From the NCBI GenBank assembly GCA_020847975.1, contig JADLBD010000238.1, positions 1 through 59,223 of the forward strand: a stretch of DNA of 59,223 nucleotides, given 5' to 3'. Position numbers and translations under genes: made by a program. The notes below the pieces were generated by a model, which made no database searches, was not told the origin of the DNA, and saw only the letters and a program-made list of their open reading frames with translations. Origin of the DNA: Bryobacterales bacterium (GTDB lineage Bacteria > Acidobacteriota > Terriglobia > Bryobacterales > Bryobacteraceae). Position 1 is the stretch's first letter. Every line of letters begins with the position of its first letter. Positions 1-7,043 of this stretch are shown piece after piece.

Positions 1-2
1 AA

Positions 3-728
3 TTGGTTGCGCAGGCCGCGACGCCCGCCGAGCGCGAGCGCCTCGCCTACCTCGCCGGGCACCTCGAATTCCTCGTTCCCTATGCCGACGCCTGGATCCT
101 GGCGCACCGCGCTCAAGGGGTGCTCGACCAGGTCGCGCGCCTCGTCCAGGAGAAGCGCCCCGCTGATGCGCGGGGCCGCGTCCGCGCCGAAGCAATTCCC
201 CTCTGGCTCGAGCTGGCGCCCAAGGTGCGCCAGGCGATGCTCGCTTTCCAGAATATCGCCGCCACGCGTAGCGATGTGGGCACACTGGCATCGCTGCACA
301 ACAAGTTCGTGCGCCTCGCCCTGGTGCGTCTGCGGATGTCCATCGAGGAGTATCTCGGCGAAATCTCGCCTGATATGCAGCGGGCTTACGAGCAGGCCTC
401 GTCCGCTGCCGTCGCCGTCGCCCAACGCCTCTTTCTGCCCACGCGCCCTACCTTCCTCGCGCGCGGCGAAAAGGTGCGGCTGCTCATCCTGGCTCCAGGT
501 CCCGCCGACCCCACCACGGTGACGCTCCACGTCAAGCCGCATGGGGCGCCGGCCTTCACGTCCCATCCGGCGCGCCTGCTGGGCCGCCGCACCTGGGAGA
601 CCTGGCTCGGGCCCTTCCCGATATCCGCGCCCCTGGTCGAATACTACGTCTCCGCCCAGGCCGGCGCCACGCGCCTCACCGCCCCGCTCGGCGCGCCGGA
701 GTTGAGTTGCCGCCTGACGCTGCTGTGA
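3..728 (+). CDS. 3' part of an unrecognised protein (truncated at left edge)
   Basis: The frame is open from the first bases of the window and codes for about 241 residues before a TGA. The apparent TTG start at base 3 is only the window edge, so this is almost certainly the C-terminal part of a longer protein. The first 150 residues are helical and rich in Ala, Arg and Leu. The last 90 residues read like a beta-sandwich (for example TVTLHVKPHG and the ending LSCRLTLL), which resembles a C-terminal accessory domain of a large extracellular enzyme. I do not recognise the family. No partner gene follows on this strand. The coding call is supported by GC-rich third positions; the function is unknown. 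Confidence 0.6.
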   Translation: MVAQAATPAERERLAYLAGHLEFLVPYADAWILAHRAQGVLDQVARLVQEKRPADARGRVRAEAIPLWLELAPKVRQAMLAFQNIAATRSDVGTLASLHNKFVRLALVRLRMSIEEYLGEISPDMQRAYEQASSAAVAVAQRLFLPTRPTFLARGEKVRLLILAPGPADPTTVTLHVKPHGAPAFTSHPARLLGRRTWETWLGPFPISAPLVEYYVSAQAGATRLTAPLGAPELSCRLTLL

Positions 729-831
729 CGCCACCGGAAGGCGTCTCGAACCTATAAGCGCGGGAGCGAGCAGGACGGGGGGAAATTCCGGCAAGGAGAG
801 TGATTGGCATTATGGCCACATTCACCTGCGT

Positions 832-1425
832 TCACCGGCTGACAACGACCAAGGCCTCTGCCCATTCGCGCAGGTCCCAGCCGGCGCAGGCGACGTCCGC
901 CGTAATGACGTGGAGCGTGGCGGCTCCGTCCGGGGGTGTCAGACGGACCCGGCCGTTCTTTCTTTGCGAGGTTCGACGCTCAACTCGATTGGCGTTTCCA
1001 GGCGCCAGCCGTGAGGCGCGTGGACCGTGATCCGGAACTCGTGGCGCTGCGAGGAGTGGTTCAGAACCACGAACTCGAGAGTGAGCGGTTGTCCCGCTTT
1101 GGCCTCGCTGCGGTAGGGAAGGAAGCGAGCCACTGTTCGTCGAGGCCGAAGTTGGGACCGTCCCAGGGAAACAGCGCCCGGGATAGCCCGGCGCGGGTCG
1201 AAAAATTCTGACGCATCAGTTCCACCTGCGCGGGGGTGAAGCGGAACATGGGCTCGATATGATGGTTCACCAGCCACTCGGGGGTGCGTTTCAGCACGTC
1301 CAGGCAGTAAGCGATGCTTTCTGGGGTGGGACGAAATTGCGGTTGAGCAGACTGTAGTCGTCCATGCCAGAGGGCGTGAACGAGTCGCCAACGAAGAAGA
1401 TCGTCTCACCGCCGTCTTTCTTCAC
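832..1425 (-). pseudogene. Decayed metallo-beta-lactamase-fold hydrolase, C-terminal remnant
   Basis: Four consecutive minus-strand reading frames give one continuous protein-like sequence. From 1425 down to about 1325 comes FFVGDSFTPSGMDDYSLLNR, typical of an MBL-fold metallohydrolase. From 1297 to about 1115 comes EWLVNHHIEPMFRFTPAQVE. Then VVLNHSSQRHEFRITVHAPH follows, and finally the tail TPPDGAATLHVITADVACAG to a TGA at 832-834. Each step needs a frameshift, near 1300-1325, 1115 and 950, so the gene is dead. The N-terminal half with the HxHxDH metal site is absent. The break at about 1425 coincides with the start of a protein-like frame on the other strand, suggesting a recombination junction. 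Confidence 0.7.
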
Positions 1426-1581
1426 GCCTGGAACATCGAGTCGATGATCTGGAAGCGGCATCCGGACACGCGCGATGGGGAAGCGGTGGATGCCGTTCGA
1501 CTGCGGCAAATGGTGGCGCGTGTCGTCTACAAACCGGACCAGAATCGCGTAGCGGTGAATTGGAGGAAGGAATCGGACTGA
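1423..1581 (+). pseudogene. Possible recombinase/transposase C-terminal remnant
   Basis: A plus-strand frame ends at TGA 1579-1581 and reads HAWNIESMIWKRHPDTRDGE followed by AVDAVRLRQMVARVVYKPDQ and a basic tail. A short Arg/Lys-rich end with the pattern LR-x-MV-x-RVVY resembles the extreme C-terminus of serine-recombinase or transposase-type proteins. No catalytic domain is present and no upstream start is convincing, so if real it is a fragment. Its left limit meets the broken end of the MBL pseudogene. The family assignment is inference from a short tail, and chance coding is possible. Confidence 0.25.
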
Positions 1582-1586
1582 TGGGC

Positions 1587-1919
1587 TCAGCGGGACGGAA
1601 CGATGCCAATGCGAACAACTTGTCGGGGCTGAATGGTTGCCAAGGTGGCGAGACATTCTGGAAGGAGCGGGAGCAGGTCCGGAATCCGATTCGAGTACGC
1701 GTGGAGGATCAGCACCGCGATTCGCACTGAGTCGAGATTCTGTTGGTAAGGGAGGTTTTTGTCGAGTGTCAGGAGAACATCGAACAGCGAATCGGCCAGT
1801 GCCAACAACTCGCCATTCTTCTTCCCTGACCAACCGCATTCAACGACCGTGCGGCATTCGTGTCCTTCAAGATGTGCGGCGAGCTTTCGCGGCAGGTTCT
1901 CGTCGATGAGAATCTTCAT
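1587..1919 (-). CDS. DUF5615-type PIN-like protein (toxin-like)
   Basis: 110 residues beginning MKILIDENLPRKLAAHLEGH, the hallmark N-terminus of the DUF5615/PIN-like family: an early Asp in IDENLP and a later Asp in LLTLDKNL. The family shares the PIN nuclease fold and is almost always encoded with a DUF433 protein, as here. The ATG overlaps the stop of the upstream DUF433 gene in an ATGA, so the two are translationally coupled. The likely role is the RNase-like partner of a toxin-antitoxin-like pair. Toxicity is not shown for most members, so calling it a toxin is inference. It sits among pseudogene debris, which fits an accessory locus. Confidence 0.85.
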   Translation of the reverse strand: MKILIDENLPRKLAAHLEGHECRTVVECGWSGKKNGELLALADSLFDVLLTLDKNLPYQQNLDSVRIAVLILHAYSNRIPDLLPLLPECLATLATIQPRQVVRIGIVPSR

Positions 1920-2128
1920 CGCGGGCTGGTAAGAAGAGCCTTCGCTTCTTCCAGAGCGGCGATGGCCGCCTCGCGGGTAACGGAGGGGAAGTTGTCCAGG
2001 AACTCATCCAGCGTGTCGCCGGCTTCAAGGTAGTCGATCAAGGAATCGACGGGCACACGCGTTCCCCGGAAGCACGGCGTGCCTCCCAGAATCTCCGGAT
2101 CGCTCACGATGACGGATTCGCGTTCCAT
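1916..2128 (-). CDS. DUF433 family protein (antitoxin-like)
   Basis: 70 residues; the core VSDPEILGGTPCFRGTRVPV is the DUF433 signature (P-x-I-x-G-G-x-P-x-x-x-G-T-R), followed by a winged-helix-like segment DSLIDYLEAGDTLDEFLDNF. The ATG at 2126-2128 has a good ribosome binding site (AGAGGTG) a few bases upstream. A longer frame continues upstream to 2668 but has no family similarity, so the short start is right. It overlaps the following DUF5615 gene by four bases. DUF433 proteins are DNA-binding-like partners of PIN-like proteins and probably autoregulate the pair. Confidence 0.88.
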   Translation of the reverse strand: MERESVIVSDPEILGGTPCFRGTRVPVDSLIDYLEAGDTLDEFLDNFPSVTREAAIAALEEAKALLTSPR

Positions 2129-2438
2129 GGAACACCTCTCAGTCCTCAGTCTATCAGGGACGCGCGATTCTAGACGAGTGTAGTCCGCCGTGGTAACACG
2201 TTTGCCCGGGGAAGTGCGAACAGGCGAATTCGAACTCGCGCCACAGCGGACTGTTTGTCCCTCACCGGCGGCGGTCACCGGGCGAATCGGGCTGTAGAGC
2301 GCCATGGCGTATGCCTCCGGGAACTGCTGCCGCACAACTGGAAGGCCCTCGCAACCACTCCCCAAGACTGAAATCAGACGATCCCGCTCGGGCTTGCTGC
2401 TTGGGGGAGAGGTGGTTCCCCAGACGCTTACCCCGGCG
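2129..2438. other. Non-coding gap
   Basis: About 310 bases between the DUF433 start and the methyltransferase stop. The frames crossing it on both strands have no recognisable protein pattern and no good start. I see no tRNA, strong hairpin or repeat. It presumably carries the promoter of the DUF433/DUF5615 pair and the 3' end of the methyltransferase transcript. Confidence 0.5.
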
Positions 2439-3113
2439 CTACGGCTTCTTGAAATACCAGAGCCAGAAGTATTGCTCCCCGGCGCCATGCCGGTGCCTCG
2501 CTTCAAATCCACAGGATTCCGCCATCTCCACTGCTTGCGCATCGGAAAAAGAAACGCCAAGCCAGGTGTCATCCGGCTTGGTTTCAAAGGACGTATCCCC
2601 TTGAACCTGGAACTTGAACAGCGCTCCGGGACGCAGCAAACGGTGGACTTCGCGGACGTAACGGACAATCACGTCCCGGCTGGGAATGTGCTGAAACACG
2701 ATGGTCGAAAAGGCGAAGTCGAAGGAGGCGCTCTCCGTAATCCCCTCGAGATCGGCGCCGTTGTTTTGCAGCAAACGCACGTTAGGCCTGTCCCGTAGGA
2801 ATTCGCCCGCCTGGCGGATCATCTCCCCGCTGACGTCAACCGCCCAAACCTCGCCGAATACCTCCGAGAGAGCCCGCGTCACACGTCCGGCTCCACACCC
2901 GATCTCCAGGATTCTCATCTGCTTCGGATCTTTCCCCAGGCAGATGTTGATCATATCGGTGAGGATCTCCTCCTCCACCGTACGCTGCCCGGACTCCCGG
3001 AACTCCTCGTCCGTCCATTGCTCCCGCTCGGTGTTGACGAAAAACCGCGCGTTCTGCCGCGCCCGCTCGTCCCAATCGAGCCGCATCTTATCCAACTGTT
3101 CTTCGAACTTCAT
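2439..3113 (-). CDS. Class I SAM-dependent methyltransferase
   Basis: 225 residues. The Rossmann motif I is ILEIGCGAGRVTRAL at about residues 70-84, followed by an acidic residue in VWAVDVSGEM and motif IV in FDFAFSTIVFQHIPS; this is the Methyltransf_11/25 layout. The N-terminal 50 residues (EEQLDKMRLDWDERARQNAR) form a charged helix common in stand-alone small-molecule methyltransferases. I chose the ATG at 3111-3113 rather than the TTG two codons upstream. The substrate cannot be told. The gene stands alone, pointing away from the adjacent tRNA gene. Confidence 0.85.
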   Translation of the reverse strand: MKFEEQLDKMRLDWDERARQNARFFVNTEREQWTDEEFRESGQRTVEEEILTDMINICLGKDPKQMRILEIGCGAGRVTRALSEVFGEVWAVDVSGEMIRQAGEFLRDRPNVRLLQNNGADLEGITESASFDFAFSTIVFQHIPSRDVIVRYVREVHRLLRPGALFKFQVQGDTSFETKPDDTWLGVSFSDAQAVEMAESCGFEARHRHGAGEQYFWLWYFKKP

Positions 3114-3161
3114 CGCCAATGCTCATCCTACCGCGTCTGTTCAATCCATAGAAAGGCGTAG

Positions 3162-3167
3162 TATACT
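3162..3167 (+). promoter_or_regulatory. Probable -10 box of the tRNA-Ala gene
   Basis: TATACT lies 18 bases before the first base of the tRNA, a spacing that would put the transcript start a few bases upstream of the mature 5' end. No clear -35 box is seen. Confidence 0.5.
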
Positions 3168-3185
3168 TATATCTGACCGAGGTGT

Positions 3186-3261
3186 GGGCGGCTAGCTCAG
3201 TTGGGAGAGCGCAGCGTTCGCAATGCTGAGGTCGTGGGTTCGATCCCCACGCCGTCCACCA
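3186..3261 (+). tRNA. tRNA-Ala (anticodon CGC)
   Basis: A full cloverleaf of 76 nt with encoded CCA. The acceptor stem GGGCGGC (3186-3192) pairs with GCCGTCC (3251-3257) and contains the G3:U70 wobble pair that identifies tRNA-Ala. The anticodon arm is CAGCG-TTCGCAA-TGCTG, so the anticodon is CGC, reading GCG. The T arm is GTGGG-TTCGATC-CCCAC. The discriminator base is A. No integrase or duplicated 3' end is seen beside it, so it is not an obvious integration site in this window. Confidence 0.97.
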
Positions 3262-3288
3262 ATCCCCCTCCAGCATCCACCGGCAGGT

Positions 3289-4716
3289 TCAAGCCAACAA
3301 TTCTTTGATCAGTTTTCCGTCCGTCAGTGTCGGCCGCTCCGCCCGCCCGTTGTGCAGGTAGGTAACCCGCTCGTGATCCAGCCCCAGCATGTGCAGGATG
3401 CTGGCGTGGACATCGTGCACATGGTAAGGATTCTCCACCCCCCGAAGTCCGATTTCGTCTGTCGTCCCAATGGCTTGGCCGGGCTTGACGCCGCCCCCGG
3501 CCATCCAGATGGTAAATCCCCAGGGATTATGATCGCGCCCGTCGCCTTTTTCATTGAACGGCGTCCGGCCGAATTCGCCCCCCCAAACCACCAGGGTCTC
3601 CTCCAAAAGCCCTCGGGCCTTCAAATCGGTCAACAGTCCGGCGATCGGTTTGTCCGAGGCGCGGCACCACTTCGAGTGGTTCTCCTCGATGTGCGAATGC
3701 GCGTCCCAGCCGCTGCCGGAGCCGCAGTACAGCTCGACAAACCGCACGCCCCGCTCCACCAGGCGCCGCGCCAGCAGGCAATTGCGCCCGTAGGCGAGCG
3801 TCGCCTCGTCATCCATGCCGTACAGCTTCCTGGTGGCCTCGCTCTCCTTGCTCAGGTCCACGGCTTCCGGACCGGAACTCTGCATCTGGTAGGCGAGTTC
3901 GTAGGACCGGATGCGGGCATCGAGTTCGCTATCATCCTCTTTGTCCGCATCCCAGCGTGCGTTGAGTTCGTTGAGAAAGTCCAGCTTGCTTCTCTGCTGC
4001 GCCTTGCTCACCCCGTCGGGGTTCTTCAAGTGCAGGATCGGCGTATCGCCCGTGCGGAACTGCGTGCCCTGGAAAGTGGCCGGCAGGAATCCGGAACTCC
4101 AGTTCTTCGGTCCCCCCACCACTTCCCGGTCATCGAGCAGAACCACGAAAGTCGGCAAATTCCGGTTGGCGCTGCCGAGCCCGTACGTCACCCAGGCTCC
4201 CATGGACGGCCGTCCGGCGAGAATCGAGCCCGTGTTCATCTGGCAAACCGAACCCACGTGGTTCAACCCATCCGCCTTGCACGAGCGGATGACCGCCAGT
4301 TCATCGGCGTGCTCGGCGATGTGCGGATACCAGTCGGAAACCCACAACCCGCTTTGCCCGTGCTGCTTCCACTGGCGCTTGGACTGCATCAGCGTGTTAT
4401 TGGCCGTACCCATGGCCGTGATGGGACGGCCAAAAGAAGCGGGCATGGGCTGGCCGTTCAGTTTCTCCAGAAGCGGCTTGGGGTCGAACAGGTCGACGTG
4501 GCTCGGGCCACCCTCCATAAAGAGCCAGATGACCGATTTCGCTTTCGGAGGAAAATGCGGCGCTTTGGGCGCCATCGGATCCACCGCGCGGGGAGCGGCC
4601 ACACCCTTGCCGGCCAGCATCGATCCAAGCGCGAGCCCCGCAAGACCGCTGCCGGCGCGGGTAAAGAATTCCCGCCGCGTTCTTACTTGCCAGTGATGGC
4701 CGAGTTTGTCCAGCAT
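3289..4716 (-). CDS. DUF1501 family exported protein (sulfatase-like fold)
   Basis: 475 residues. The N-terminus carries a twin-arginine signal, RTRREFFTRAGSGLAGLALG, then a DUF1501 body: IWLFMEGGPSHVDLFDPKP, GSVCQMNTGSILAGRPSMGAW truncated here to its recognisable core, and a C-terminal VVWGGEFGRTPF followed by GRDHNPWGFTIWMAGGGVKP. DUF1501 proteins are distant members of the alkaline phosphatase/sulfatase superfamily and are nearly always encoded with a DUF1549/DUF1553 protein, as here (15 bases downstream of one). The function is undetermined; a role with the cytochrome-like partner outside the cytoplasm is inferred. The ATG has a GGAGGAA ribosome binding site. Confidence 0.9.
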   Translation of the reverse strand: MLDKLGHHWQVRTRREFFTRAGSGLAGLALGSMLAGKGVAAPRAVDPMAPKAPHFPPKAKSVIWLFMEGGPSHVDLFDPKPLLEKLNGQPMPASFGRPITAMGTANNTLMQSKRQWKQHGQSGLWVSDWYPHIAEHADELAVIRSCKADGLNHVGSVCQMNTGSILAGRPSMGAWVTYGLGSANRNLPTFVVLLDDREVVGGPKNWSSGFLPATFQGTQFRTGDTPILHLKNPDGVSKAQQRSKLDFLNELNARWDADKEDDSELDARIRSYELAYQMQSSGPEAVDLSKESEATRKLYGMDDEATLAYGRNCLLARRLVERGVRFVELYCGSGSGWDAHSHIEENHSKWCRASDKPIAGLLTDLKARGLLEETLVVWGGEFGRTPFNEKGDGRDHNPWGFTIWMAGGGVKPGQAIGTTDEIGLRGVENPYHVHDVHASILHMLGLDHERVTYLHNGRAERPTLTDGKLIKELLA

Positions 4717-4731
4717 CGGACCGTTCCTCCT

Positions 4732-6945
4732 TCAATTCAAATATAGAAACTCGTTCGAGTTCAGCAGCATGTGGCAGAAGTCCACAAACGTGGCATCCTT
4801 CGCGCCGGTGATCTTGTCCTGCCGCTCGAGGAAGGCCAGCGCCGCCTGTGTCTCCTCATTCTTTGGTTCCCGCGAATACACCAGCCGGTATGCTCGCTCC
4901 ACCTGCGATTCGCGCGTCATGCCCGCATCGTTCCGTACCCTCTTGGCCAGATCACGCGCCCAGCCGAGCACTAACTCGTTGTTGAGCAGGTCCAGAGCCT
5001 GGTTCGCGCTGACTGTGTTGTTCCTCCGGGCGCAGCTTTCATGGGTATCCGGCATGTCGAACTCGACAAACATCGGATAGCGGGTGTTGCGTCTCACGAA
5101 AACATATACGGAACGGCGGTTGGCTTCCGATATCGACTCGTCCTTCTTCCATCCGCCGCGCGTGACCACTCCCGGCGGCAGCGGTGGAAATACGCCGGGG
5201 CCGTACATCTTCTCGTTGAGCGCCCCGCTTACCGACAGCATCGCGTCGCGTACCGTTTCCCCCTCGAGCCGCCGCCGGCTGAAGCGCCACAGCAGCTTGT
5301 CGTCCGGATCCGCCTTCGCTGCCTGCTCGTTGTAGGCCGATGATTGCTGGTACGTGGCCGAGAGCAGAATCATGCGGTGCATTTTCTTCATGCTCCAGCC
5401 ATTTTCGACAAACGTCGAGGTGAGGAAGTCGAGGAGCTGCGGGTTGCTCGGACGCTCGCCCATCACACCGAAATCGCTGGGCGTGCCGCTCAAACCGCGC
5501 CCGAAGTGATAGTGCCAGATGCGGTTCACAATAACCCGTGTCGAGAGAGGATTGTTCGCATCGGCCAGCCAGTTGGCAAGCGCGCTGCGGCGTCCGGACG
5601 AGTCCACCCCTTCCGGCTTCACGATCCTGGCGGGGGCGGGGTCGAGGATGCTGAGAAAACCCGGTTCCACTTCATACATCGGACTGTCGTAATTGCTCAC
5701 CCGCAGCACATAGGTTTTCGGGGACACGCTCTCGTTGTCGATCATGGCCTGGGCAACGGGGAGTTCCCGAGGCTTGATGTCGTCGAATTTCGCAAGCTGG
5801 CGGGAGAGTTCCTTATAGCGCCGGGCCTGTTCGCCCTTCAGTTTCTTGGCCCCGTCCTCTTCAGGGTGTTCGATCTGCGGCTTGGCCTTATAGTACATCT
5901 GCCACTGAAATGGCGTGCGCTTCTCGGGCGGCGTCGTAATCGCATCCTGGATCTCGGGCGGAAACTTGTCAAAACCCTCTTTCCACAGTTCCTCCAGTTT
6001 GGGCTCCGCCAGGGCGTGCATTTCCGAGCGAATGCTCTTCGTCTGCGCATCCCAGACGACGTGCTTGCTCTCGTAGGCTTTGCGGTCTTTGAGTGCCGCA
6101 AGCGAGGCTTGGTCCTCGATGCGGGTGTTGGCGAAGAAAGCCTCGAGACGGTAGTAATCCTTCTGGAGAATGGGGTCGAACTTGTGATCGTGGCACTTGG
6201 CGCAGCCCACCGTCAGCCCCATGAACGTCGAGCCGACTACATCGGTGACGTCCTGTAGCAATTCCTGCCGCCGCTGCATGAGGTTGCGCGCGTTCGATTC
6301 GTCGGGAAAATGGCGGTTGAATCCGGTGGCGATGAGCGCGTCGGGATCGTTGGGGTAGAGTTCGTCCCCGGCAATCTGCTCTTTCACGAAACGATCATAG
6401 GGCTTGTCCGAGTTGAGGGAGCGGATCACGTAGTCCCGGTAGCGCCAGACATTTGGCCGGGTTTCATCGCTCTTGAACCCTTCGCTGTCGGCATAGCGGG
6501 CCAGGTCGAGCCAGTGACGCGCCCAGCGCTCGCCGTAGTGCGGTGAGGCAAGCAAGCGGTCCACCACCTTCGCCCAGGCATTCGGCGAATCATCCGCGAG
6601 GAAAGCTCGCGTCTCCTCGGGCGTGGGAGGAAGCCCCGTGAGATCGAGCGAAGCGCGCCGCAGCAGCGTGATCCGGTCCGCGGGCGGGTTCGGCTGCAGC
6701 CCCTTTTCCTCGAGTTTGGCAAGGATGAACGAATCGATGTCGTTTCGCACCCAGCCTGTCTTCTTCACAGCGGGTATGGAAGGTTTCCTCACCGGCTGAA
6801 ATGCCCACCACTTGCGCTGCGCCTGCGTAAATTCCTTTTGCTTAGGCTCATTCATTGGCGCGGTGTCGCCCGCGAGCAACAAAGCGGCAAAACAACCGCC
6901 CGCGGCAACGGCGACAGTTATAGCCCTACGTGACGGAATGTGCAT
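4732..6945 (-). CDS. DUF1549/DUF1553 domain protein with a haem-c-like motif
   Basis: 737 residues with an N-terminal signal segment (AITVAVAAGGCFAALLLAG). Residues about 65-280 are DUF1549 (RASLDLTGLPPTPEETRAFL; HWLDLARYADSEGF) and include CAKCHDHKFDP, a CxxCH motif that could bind haem c. The C-terminal DUF1553 region has NRIWHYHFGRGLSGTPSDFG, LEGETVRDAMLSVSG and NNELVLGWARDLAKRV, ending LLNSNEFLYLN as is usual for the family. It lies first in a two-gene operon with the DUF1501 gene, with a GGAGGAG ribosome binding site before the ATG. The pair is common in Planctomycetes and Acidobacteriota. Biochemical role unknown. Confidence 0.92.
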   Translation of the reverse strand: MHIPSRRAITVAVAAGGCFAALLLAGDTAPMNEPKQKEFTQAQRKWWAFQPVRKPSIPAVKKTGWVRNDIDSFILAKLEEKGLQPNPPADRITLLRRASLDLTGLPPTPEETRAFLADDSPNAWAKVVDRLLASPHYGERWARHWLDLARYADSEGFKSDETRPNVWRYRDYVIRSLNSDKPYDRFVKEQIAGDELYPNDPDALIATGFNRHFPDESNARNLMQRRQELLQDVTDVVGSTFMGLTVGCAKCHDHKFDPILQKDYYRLEAFFANTRIEDQASLAALKDRKAYESKHVVWDAQTKSIRSEMHALAEPKLEELWKEGFDKFPPEIQDAITTPPEKRTPFQWQMYYKAKPQIEHPEEDGAKKLKGEQARRYKELSRQLAKFDDIKPRELPVAQAMIDNESVSPKTYVLRVSNYDSPMYEVEPGFLSILDPAPARIVKPEGVDSSGRRSALANWLADANNPLSTRVIVNRIWHYHFGRGLSGTPSDFGVMGERPSNPQLLDFLTSTFVENGWSMKKMHRMILLSATYQQSSAYNEQAAKADPDDKLLWRFSRRRLEGETVRDAMLSVSGALNEKMYGPGVFPPLPPGVVTRGGWKKDESISEANRRSVYVFVRRNTRYPMFVEFDMPDTHESCARRNNTVSANQALDLLNNELVLGWARDLAKRVRNDAGMTRESQVERAYRLVYSREPKNEETQAALAFLERQDKITGAKDATFVDFCHMLLNSNEFLYLN

Positions 6946-7043
6946 GAAGACACTCCTCCCAGAATACGTTTCGCAGCGATTCTATCACGGATTCGCGTCC
7001 GTTGGGGGAAGCTATGCCGCGCTATCTCTTAGACACTGTTGTC

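Noticed and set aside
3186..3261. tRNA-Ala as an integration site
   Set aside because: No second copy of the tRNA 3' end and no integrase were found near it in this window.
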